Source: CAZWSC01 sp964636385 (lineage in GTDB: Bacteria; Eisenbacteria; RBG-16-71-46; CAIMUX01). Taken from it: 15,950 bases of DNA. Below, piece after piece: positions 1 through 6,402 of the stretch. How positions within the stretch are numbered: position 1 is the first letter of the stretch; every line of letters starts with the position of its first letter. Location: the NCBI GenBank assembly GCA_964636385.1, contig CAZWSC010000069.1, positions 1 to 15,950 on the forward strand, written 5' to 3'. The notes under the pieces were generated by a model that worked only from the letters and a program-made list of their open reading frames with translations, had not been told where the DNA came from and did no database searches. The translations under genes and the position numbers were made by a program.

Positions 1-132
1 GTCGCTCAGCCTGCCCTGGTAGGTGAACGCGGCGGCCCCCGCCTGGGCAGGCGACTCCCCCGGCGCGGCCGCCAGGGCAACCAACACCCCCGCAACAACA
101 GTAACAGCACGTAGCGATGACATACGGTTCAT
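1..132 (-). CDS. Secreted protein, N-terminal fragment (FTYQGRL-type)
   Basis: Reading the minus strand from an ATG at 132 gives 44 open codons running off the left edge. The product starts MNRMSSLRAV and continues through a hydrophobic, Ala/Val-rich stretch (about residues 8-22), which looks like a signal peptide. The visible part ends in AAAFTYQGRLSD. The FTYQGRL start just after the signal peptide is a recurring opening of exported, often large, surface proteins in several Gram-negative phyla. I recall this as a pattern, not as a named family. An AGGAG site lies six to seven bases upstream of the ATG and supports the start. The gene is divergent from the CHAT gene across about 340 bases. 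The function of the main body cannot be judged because it lies outside the window. Confidence 0.7.
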   Translation of the reverse strand, partial: MNRMSSLRAVTVVAGVLVALAAAPGESPAQAGAAAFTYQGRLSD

Positions 133-346
133 GACAGGCTCCTCTCGCATTGCAGATCCGCCCTCGACCTCTGGCCTGAATGTTCAGACGGATGGCCGGC
201 GGGAACCGAACAGGAAAGCTGCGGCCGGATCCGGGAATCCCACGCTTCCCAGGTCCTGATTGCAGGGTTGATGCGGGCACGAGGCCGACAGATAGCAGGC
301 TGACACCCGATTACGGGCCATCCGCAACGGCCGCGCGCGGCGAATG

Positions 347-355
347 TGCTATACT
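347..355 (+). promoter_or_regulatory. Extended -10 promoter element (TGCTATACT)
   Basis: The bases TGCTATACT fit the extended -10 consensus TGnTATAAT with one mismatch. No good -35 hexamer is visible at the right distance, which is common for extended -10 promoters. Transcription would start near 362 and leave a leader of about 110 bases before the CHAT gene. Confidence 0.4.
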
Positions 356-381
356 TGCCCAGAGCTCGAAAGCATTCTGGC

Positions 382-400
382 CGTTGCAATCCCGGCAACG
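382..400 (+). other. Stem-loop in the presumed CHAT-gene leader
   Basis: CGTTGC at 382-387 pairs perfectly with GCAACG at 395-400 around a seven-base loop. A second copy of GCAACG at 416-421 could pair with the same left arm, so two exclusive structures are possible. It lies downstream of the presumed promoter and 70 bases ahead of the start codon. Confidence 0.35.
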
Positions 401-470
401 CCACTGTCCACTTGGCGCAACGTATTGTGATTTGGCTGGTTACAGGTCGTAAGAGCGAAAGGCAGAAGAG

Positions 471-3400
471 ATGCCGGCTGAAAACTGCTTTCCTGACACG
501 ACACCCCTTGTGCCCGGCCCCGAAACCGGACCTCCAGGCAGTAGCCCGAAGGTTCCGTTCTCATCGGCTGACCGCTCCCCTGGAAGCCCCCTCCCTGGTC
601 GGCGCCCAAGCCCGATTCCGGCCCTGCCGGCTGCGTTCGCCTGTGCGCTCTGCTTCGCGCTCTCGATCGGATCAGCCGGCACACTGGTGGCTTCGGACAG
701 CCCCACCGGCCTCGAACGCGAATCGGCGCAGCATGGCCTTGCGGACAGCTCGGGATCCCGGCACACGGCAACACAGGCTGACACACTTGACCTCTTCTTC
801 CACCTGTTCCGCGAGTTCAAGTACAGGGAGGCGGCATCACTGATCCCGAGGCTCCTGCCTTATGCCGAGGGCGAACTCGGCGACTCCTCGGAGGAGTTCG
901 CCAATCTCCTCGACCGGATGGTCGGCTCACTCTTCCAGTCAGGGAGGGACCAGGATCCGGAGACGTACGCCATTGCCGAGCGCTCTCTGGCGATCAAGAT
1001 GTCGCTTTTCGGGGGCAGTGACGCCCGCACGGTGCGAAGCCTGTACAACATCGGCATACTCAACGCCATGGCCGGCCACCTGGACGTGGCTGATTCCCTG
1101 TTCGCGGCGGGACTCGGCATTCTTGACCAGCTGGACTCTCCGGACCCGGCAGAGGTCGCCCGTGTCCTCGGGTATCTCGCGAATGTCAGGCAAATGCGCC
1201 TCGACGTGAGAAGTGCCATATCGCTCAACCGGAGATCACTCGAGCTTCAGGAGCAGCTGTACGGTGCGAGGAGCATCTATACGAACACCACCCGCTCCAA
1301 CCTGGCGAGCCTGCTTACGTCGGTGTGCGAGTATGCCGAGGCCAGGGAGCTCCTCGACCTTCAGATCGACATACTGGAGTCTGCCGGAAGGGAGGGTGAG
1401 GAGCTTGCCCGCGTCTACGCGTTCCTTGCAGACGTCAACGAGATGATCGGCGACCATGGGGAGACACTGAGACTGCAGATGCGGGCGCTGGAGATCCGCG
1501 AGGCCGCCCACGCACCCGATCATCCGATGCTCATCCTGAACCGGCTTATGGTCGGGACTACGCTCGGCATCCTCGGGCACCTTGACGAGTCCTACGATAC
1601 GATCAAGCAGGCCCGGGAGGACTGGCTGCAGCATCGCGGCCCGGACGACACCTACACACCCAACTTCGACCGGGATCTTGGCAAGACGCTGAAGCGGATG
1701 GGCAGGCTGTCCGAGGCGCACGCTGTACTGACCCGCGCAATGGAGGGAAGCGCCGGGATTTCCGGGTGTGATTCGCCCAGGACCATCGGGATCCTGGTGA
1801 TGCTGGCCCGCCTGATGATGCAGCAGGGAGACCACGCCGCAGCGCGGGAAGCGTTGACACGCGCAATCGAGGCCTATGGACGTACCATGGGTTCCGGCCA
1901 CCCGGTTGTCGGAACATATGGGGATCTTCTTGCCCGGGCATGCTTCCTGGAAGGAGATTATACAGATGCCTTTGTACAGGCCCTGGTCGCCGAGCGGATC
2001 ATCACACAGCATACGCGCCTGGCCTCGCGCTCGCTTCCGGAACGGCAGGCCCTGCTGAACGCCCGCCGTCGGGGGACGCCGCTGGACCTCGCCCTGTCCC
2101 TCGCGGAAGCGGTTCCCATGCCAGAGGCGGGTGTGCAACTGTGGGACGCCGTGATCCGCTCCCGTTCCGTCGTGCTGGACGAGATGGCCGGCCGCAACCG
2201 GCGTCCGGCGGGGGACCCCGAAGCGGAAGCCCTCTGGGAGGACTACCAGGCAGCCAGCGGGAAACTGGCTAATCTCTTCCTCAGGGATCCCGGGGGTTCC
2301 GATCCGGAGAGGCACAGGCAGATGATCGATGATGCCAGGCGCGCAATGGAGGAGGCCCAGCGAAGGCTGCCCGGCTCGGAGGAAGGGCGGGATTGGCTTG
2401 TGCGGTCGGAGGAGATCGGGTGGCCGGATGTCCGTGAGGCCCTGCCCCCCGGTGCGGCCCTGCTGTCATACGTCCTGCACCGGCAGTACGACTTTGCGGA
2501 TACCGGGACGGCTGTCGATATCGACGGGACCCCGATCTCCGGAACTGCCCTGCGATACCGGGCCTTTGTTCTTCCACCCGGCTCAGGCGAACCCGTGGTG
2601 CTGGATCTCGGCGATGCCGGCGAAGTGGACGCCCTGATCGCTGAGTGGCAGCGGGAGGCCTCCCTCGGCGCCCTCTATGCCGACAGGAATGCGGCGGAGT
2701 CGATCCTCGCATACAACAGCGCAGCAGGCTCATTGAGGGAACGGATCTGGGATCCCGCGGCGAGTCTACTTGAGGGTGCCACCCGGGTCTTCGTGGTGCC
2801 GGATGCCCAGATCCACCTGGTCAACCTGGCATCGCTGCCGTCTGCCGATGGGCGCTACCTGATCGAGTCGGAGGTTGCGATCCACTACCTGACCGCGGAG
2901 CGGGATCTTGCGCGTCCGCCTGCATCTGGCGGCCGGGACGGTGTGCTGGTGCTGGGTTCGCCCGATTTCGAGAACGCAGGGGATCCGGCGCTCGCGTCAG
3001 GGTATACAGCCGTGGAATGGGCCGTGGAGCCCATGTTCGCCTCTGCATTCCGCAGCACCCCGCTGGAGTGCGACTACCTGGCGGCGCTTCGCTTCGCCCC
3101 CCTGCCGGCGGCCCTGGAGGAGGCGCGCGAAGTGGCCGGATTGTGGGAATCCGGCCTGTCCTCCCAGGTCCATGAATCCCTTCCGGAGGCAGCCCCGCGG
3201 GTCCTGCTGCTGACCGGATCCGCTGCGAGCGAGAGGGCATTCAAATGTCTGGCTCCGAAGGCCGGAGTTGTTCACGTGGCGACACACGGCTACTTCCTCC
3301 ACAGCCACTGTCCACCCGGGTTCACTGGCACCCGGGGCATCGGATTGCTGATCCCCGAACCCATGCAGGGGCAGCTGCCCGATCCGCTCTCGACTTCCGC

Positions 3401-3842
3401 CGCCGTCAACCCGCTGCTCTTCTCGGGCCTGGCCCTTGCGGGCGCCAATCAACGGGAGATCGCACCACGGGATGGAGAGGATGGAATCCTCACCGCCCAG
3501 GAGATCGCCGCGCTCGACCTGTCCGGCGTGAGATGGGCCGTCCTGTCGGCCTGTGAGACAGGGACTGGGCAGGTTGTGAGCGGAGAGGGTATCTTCGGTC
3601 TCCGCCGGGCATTCGAGATCGCGGGAGCCGGGACTCTCGTGACAAGCCTGTGGTCGGTCCGTGACCAGGCTGCACGCGACTGGATGAACACCTTCTACAG
3701 GGCCGCGATGGAGCAGCGGCTATCACCATCCGAGGCTGCCCGCAGTGCGAGCCTGGCTGCGCTCGAGGCAGGCCGGGAACGGGGAGAGATCCCGCACCCC
3801 TCCGACTGGGCGGCTTTCATCGTGTCCGGAGACTGGCGGTAG
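471..3842 (+). CDS. Exported TPR-CHAT caspase-like protein
   Basis: This 1123-residue protein has three parts. Residues 1-49 are a Pro/Ser-rich extension, followed by a hydrophobic segment (about 52-73, LPAAFACALCFALSIGSAG), a likely signal peptide or anchor. Residues about 105-510 are helical and TPR-like, with repeated patterns such as RSLYNIGILNAMAGHLDVAD. Residues about 740-1122 are a CHAT domain (clan CD, caspase/separase fold), with the expected His in HVATHGYF (His939) and Cys in LSACETGTG (Cys1028), then GIFGLRRAFEIAGAGTLV. Both catalytic residues are present, so protease activity is plausible. The export signal would place it in the envelope, and the TPR part probably binds a partner or substrate. 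The ATG at 471 has only a modest site (AGGCAGAAGAG). The long extension before the hydrophobic segment leaves the true start uncertain. No Cas genes or gasdermin-like gene are nearby. Confidence 0.9.
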   Translation: MPAENCFPDTTPLVPGPETGPPGSSPKVPFSSADRSPGSPLPGRRPSPIPALPAAFACALCFALSIGSAGTLVASDSPTGLERESAQHGLADSSGSRHTATQADTLDLFFHLFREFKYREAASLIPRLLPYAEGELGDSSEEFANLLDRMVGSLFQSGRDQDPETYAIAERSLAIKMSLFGGSDARTVRSLYNIGILNAMAGHLDVADSLFAAGLGILDQLDSPDPAEVARVLGYLANVRQMRLDVRSAISLNRRSLELQEQLYGARSIYTNTTRSNLASLLTSVCEYAEARELLDLQIDILESAGREGEELARVYAFLADVNEMIGDHGETLRLQMRALEIREAAHAPDHPMLILNRLMVGTTLGILGHLDESYDTIKQAREDWLQHRGPDDTYTPNFDRDLGKTLKRMGRLSEAHAVLTRAMEGSAGISGCDSPRTIGILVMLARLMMQQGDHAAAREALTRAIEAYGRTMGSGHPVVGTYGDLLARACFLEGDYTDAFVQALVAERIITQHTRLASRSLPERQALLNARRRGTPLDLALSLAEAVPMPEAGVQLWDAVIRSRSVVLDEMAGRNRRPAGDPEAEALWEDYQAASGKLANLFLRDPGGSDPERHRQMIDDARRAMEEAQRRLPGSEEGRDWLVRSEEIGWPDVREALPPGAALLSYVLHRQYDFADTGTAVDIDGTPISGTALRYRAFVLPPGSGEPVVLDLGDAGEVDALIAEWQREASLGALYADRNAAESILAYNSAAGSLRERIWDPAASLLEGATRVFVVPDAQIHLVNLASLPSADGRYLIESEVAIHYLTAERDLARPPASGGRDGVLVLGSPDFENAGDPALASGYTAVEWAVEPMFASAFRSTPLECDYLAALRFAPLPAALEEAREVAGLWESGLSSQVHESLPEAAPRVLLLTGSAASERAFKCLAPKAGVVHVATHGYFLHSHCPPGFTGTRGIGLLIPEPMQGQLPDPLSTSAAVNPLLFSGLALAGANQREIAPRDGEDGILTAQEIAALDLSGVRWAVLSACETGTGQVVSGEGIFGLRRAFEIAGAGTLVTSLWSVRDQAARDWMNTFYRAAMEQRLSPSEAARSASLAALEAGRERGEIPHPSDWAAFIVSGDWR

Positions 3843-3869
3843 GGGCGCGAGGCGGGCGCAGGTGCTGCG

Positions 3870-4760
3870 CTAGAACTCCTTCAGCCGCGTGACCACTATC
3901 CCCTTGAAACGATCTATGCCGGACAGATAGGCACCAAGCGGGACTTCAACCAGGCCACCCGCTTCGTAATGCCCCTTCAGGGGACGTGCCGCGGGATGGA
4001 TCAGGACAGGCTCATCCCCGTCGCAATCAAGGATCCCGATGTGGTGGATCAGCGTGCCCAGAGCCCGCTGTTCCCGGCCGCCGGGAGCGTCCTCGTCTCC
4101 CACGAACCAGACGATATCCCCGCTCTGCAGCGCTGCCGGATCGATCCTGCTCTTCGGGAGATAGCGCAGGGTGTCCGGAGGCACACGCGATGACCCGACG
4201 GCGTCGAGAAGCGACGAGCCGCACAGTGCCGTCACATCCTCGCCCCATATCCCGCTCCTGATCATCTCCTCGGCATACTCGAGATGGTCCGGGACGTCAT
4301 AGTCCACCTTCCCCGCTTCGGAGACAGCCTGGGCTATGGAGGCCCCGTAGAAGCGGGTGCCGAACGCGAACTGGACGGCCTCCCTCGCGTTGGCCGACCG
4401 TGCGAGCTCCGTCATCCTGTACATGAAGAGCACGCAGTCGGTCCGGAAGTCCTGGCAGAGCCTGCCCTCGGAGACGTAACCGCCTTCGGCGCGGCCATAC
4501 AGGTAGGATACGCTGCCGAGATGGAGGAACCATCGGGCCCATCCTGACACGCGCCTTCCCAGGGGGAGTGGATCAAGCTCCCTTGCCATTGCATCAAGTG
4601 TCGCGGAGTCGACCACGTGCGGGTTGTCCAGGTTCTGCTGCACCATGATCTCGAACCTGGCCAGGAGAGCTTCCGTATCATCCCCGGATCTCGAGTAGGG
4701 CGCTATCATGAGCAGCCCGAGCAGGACTCCGAGAGCCCACATGCAGAATCTGTGCGGCAT
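3870..4760 (-). CDS. Exported NlpC/P60-like (DUF1460-type) cysteine hydrolase
   Basis: This 296-residue protein begins with a signal peptide (MPHRFCMWALGVLLGLLMIA). The mature part has the order expected of the DUF1460 branch of the NlpC/P60 fold: RTDCVLFMY with candidate nucleophile Cys109, GDIVWFV (214-220), LIHHIGIL with candidate His240, LIHPAA with His255, and a C-terminal YLSGIDRFKGIVV. Such proteins are thought to cleave peptidoglycan peptides or amide bonds outside the cytoplasm. The start at 4760 is preferred because GAAGGG sits six bases upstream. The ATG at 4766 would leave no spacer, and longer versions would put a charged tail before the signal peptide and start upstream of the promoter seen at 4833-4862. 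It converges on the CHAT gene with 27 bases between the stop codons. The family assignment rests on motif order only, so another papain-like amidase is possible. Confidence 0.75.
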   Translation of the reverse strand: MPHRFCMWALGVLLGLLMIAPYSRSGDDTEALLARFEIMVQQNLDNPHVVDSATLDAMARELDPLPLGRRVSGWARWFLHLGSVSYLYGRAEGGYVSEGRLCQDFRTDCVLFMYRMTELARSANAREAVQFAFGTRFYGASIAQAVSEAGKVDYDVPDHLEYAEEMIRSGIWGEDVTALCGSSLLDAVGSSRVPPDTLRYLPKSRIDPAALQSGDIVWFVGDEDAPGGREQRALGTLIHHIGILDCDGDEPVLIHPAARPLKGHYEAGGLVEVPLGAYLSGIDRFKGIVVTRLKEF

Positions 4761-4832
4761 GTCCATCCCTTCAATATTGCCTCGCTTCCTGTGAAGAGAG
4801 CGGGCCCGGGGCGGGGCCACGGGCACCCGCGA

Positions 4833-4862
4833 ATTGTAGGAAGGACGTAGCGGCAAGGTCAA
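4833..4862 (-). promoter_or_regulatory. Sigma-70-type promoter for the NlpC/P60-like gene
   Basis: On the minus strand TTGACC (4857-4862) and TACAAT (4833-4838) are separated by 18 bases, a good housekeeping promoter. Transcription would start near 4826 and give a leader of about 65 bases before the start at 4760. This independently argues against the longer ORF starting at 4901. Confidence 0.5.
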
Positions 4863-4950
4863 GCGGGGTGGTGACGGACTCCTCGCCATCCGGCGTGTCA
4901 TCGGGTATTCTGTGCCGGTCCCGTCGGAGCGCCGGAATGGAGGAACCTGG

Positions 4951-6351
4951 ATGAGACGCAGAGCCTGGCTCTGGGGCCTTGCCGTGTACCTGATACTGCG
5001 CTGGATGCTTCTCGCGCACCCCGGCTACATCTATGACACCCAGGCCTACAAGCGCTGGGCCGTAAACGCCGCGCACCACGGAGTCTCCCAGGTCTACCGG
5101 ATGTCGGACATGGACTATCCGCCCCTGTACGCGTATGTCCTGGCGCCACTGGGGAAGATCTACCTGTGGATCACGCCTGACATCTCCGATGGGGTCAAGG
5201 ATACGCCTCTTCTCACCGCGCTGATCAAGCTCCCGCCGCTGATCTTCGACCTGGCCATTGCCCTGCTTCTCTTCCTGCTGGCCCGGGGCATGACCGGCCG
5301 GCCTGGGCGGGGGATTATGCACAGGCTCGGGAGGCGGTGGCCCGGTATACGGACTGAAGAATCAGCAACCCGATCCGGCACGCGATCGCCTGCGTGGGTC
5401 TGGATCCTGCCGGCACTATACCTGCTTCATCCTTCGGTTGTGTTCATCCATGGCTACTGGGGACAGGTCGATTCGATCCACAGCTTCTTCATCCTGGCTG
5501 CGTTCCTCGCGCTTGCCGCAGGCCCCAGGGGACGGGCCTGGCCGTCATGGATCCTCCTGACCCTCGCGACCGCGATGAAGCCGCTGGGCGCCCCCTTCTT
5601 CCCACTGCTGCTTCTTCTGACTGTGCTGAAGCACGGGTTACGGGCGGCTGTAACGGGCGCCGTCGCCGCCATCGCCACCGGCCTTCTCCTGATCTCACCA
5701 TTTCTCATCGCAGGCCAGGGGGGGGAGGTGGTGCACCGCATGATCGGAGATGTACAACTCATGGCCTATACCTCCACAAACGCCCACAACTTCTGGTGGA
5801 TCTACGGACCGTGGCAGGATGCGAGTACGCCCAGGTTCGGGCCTTTCTGTCTCACACATTTCGCCATGCTCGTCTTCGGACTCGTCTACATTGCGCTGCT
5901 ATGGAGAACCTGGATTCTGAACCGGATCCAGCCTGGCGGTATCAGCCCCGCCCAGCAGATCGCCCTTGTGTGCGCGGTCGGGTCAAGCTTCTTCATGATA
6001 TCGACGCGTATGCACGAGAACCACCTCTTCATAGCAATACCTCTCCTGCTGCCCCTGGTCACGGCAGGGCGACGGTGGAGGTGGCTCTTCGCAGCAGCAG
6101 GACTGGGCGTCTTCCTGAACGTGCTCCTTCACGATCTGACCATTCCCGGACACCTCCCGTTCACACTCGGCGGGCCGACCGGAGTGACCAACCAGCACCT
6201 CCAGACGGTCGATGTTACACGCACATTCTTCCTTGGCGAACTGATCGGTATATGGATCGGCGTGGTTGTCAACTTGGCCTTCTACGCCGCCCTGATGCAC
6301 GCGATCTTCCGCCGCGGTGGGCGCCCGCCCCTCGACGAGTTGTACAGATGA
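4951..6351 (+). CDS. Polytopic GT-C glycosyltransferase (Gpi18-like mannosyltransferase family)
   Basis: A 466-residue membrane protein with about ten hydrophobic segments (for example 5-21, 95-111, 149-166, 176-189, 198-226, 231-254, 302-318, 336-350, 358-371, 376-393, 428-450). Its motifs fit the GT-C superfamily: an acidic residue after the first membrane segment (YDT, Asp29), DYPPLY (55-60), HGYWGQVDS (167-175), NAHNFWW (277-283) and STRMHENHLF (351-360). YWGQVDS and RMHE..L are typical of Gpi18-like (COG5542) mannosyltransferases, which move a sugar from a polyprenyl-phosphate donor to a lipid or protein acceptor on the outer face of the membrane. Donor and acceptor here are unknown. The start at 4951 is supported by GGAGG seven bases upstream. 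A 25-residue Arg-rich cytoplasmic loop lies at about 115-145. The gene is divergent from the NlpC/P60-like gene and convergent with the lyase gene. Confidence 0.85.
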   Translation: MRRRAWLWGLAVYLILRWMLLAHPGYIYDTQAYKRWAVNAAHHGVSQVYRMSDMDYPPLYAYVLAPLGKIYLWITPDISDGVKDTPLLTALIKLPPLIFDLAIALLLFLLARGMTGRPGRGIMHRLGRRWPGIRTEESATRSGTRSPAWVWILPALYLLHPSVVFIHGYWGQVDSIHSFFILAAFLALAAGPRGRAWPSWILLTLATAMKPLGAPFFPLLLLLTVLKHGLRAAVTGAVAAIATGLLLISPFLIAGQGGEVVHRMIGDVQLMAYTSTNAHNFWWIYGPWQDASTPRFGPFCLTHFAMLVFGLVYIALLWRTWILNRIQPGGISPAQQIALVCAVGSSFFMISTRMHENHLFIAIPLLLPLVTAGRRWRWLFAAAGLGVFLNVLLHDLTIPGHLPFTLGGPTGVTNQHLQTVDVTRTFFLGELIGIWIGVVVNLAFYAALMHAIFRRGGRPPLDELYR

Positions 6352-6373
6352 CCGGCCCGAGAGATTCCGCCCG

Positions 6374-6385
6374 AGCCGGCCGGCT
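6374..6385. other. 12-base perfect palindrome between convergent genes
   Basis: AGCCGGCCGGCT is fully self-complementary and lies in the 51-base gap between the stops of the GT-C and lyase genes. GACCGG (6350-6355) and CCGGTC further right could add an outer stem. There is no T-run on either side, so it is at best a weak bidirectional terminator. Confidence 0.25.
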
Positions 6386-6402
6386 ACCCGGTCAGGACCC
6401 GC

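Larger units (their letters stand above)
133..470. other. Divergent intergenic region (338 bases)
   Basis: This gap separates the minus-strand secreted-protein gene from the plus-strand CHAT gene, so it should hold both promoters. The ORFs that cross it are short, disagree between frames and lack good ribosome binding sites. What I can point to is an extended -10 element at 347-355 and a perfect stem-loop at 382-400, both annotated separately. I could not identify a convincing minus-strand promoter. Confidence 0.5.

Noticed and set aside
1236..2315. 359-codon ORF on the minus strand opposite the CHAT gene
   Set aside because: Low-complexity, Gly/Pro/Arg-rich translation with no motif. It is a shadow of the TPR-encoding strand.
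471..3842. CHAT protein as part of a CRISPR-guided caspase (Craspase) or gasdermin defence system
   Set aside because: There is no repeat array, no Cas7-11-like gene and no pore-forming partner in the window, and the protein has an export signal.
4767..4901. Longer N-terminus for the NlpC/P60-like protein starting at 4901
   Set aside because: It would place 47 charged residues before the signal peptide and lies upstream of the promoter at 4833-4862. The start at 4760 has a better ribosome site.
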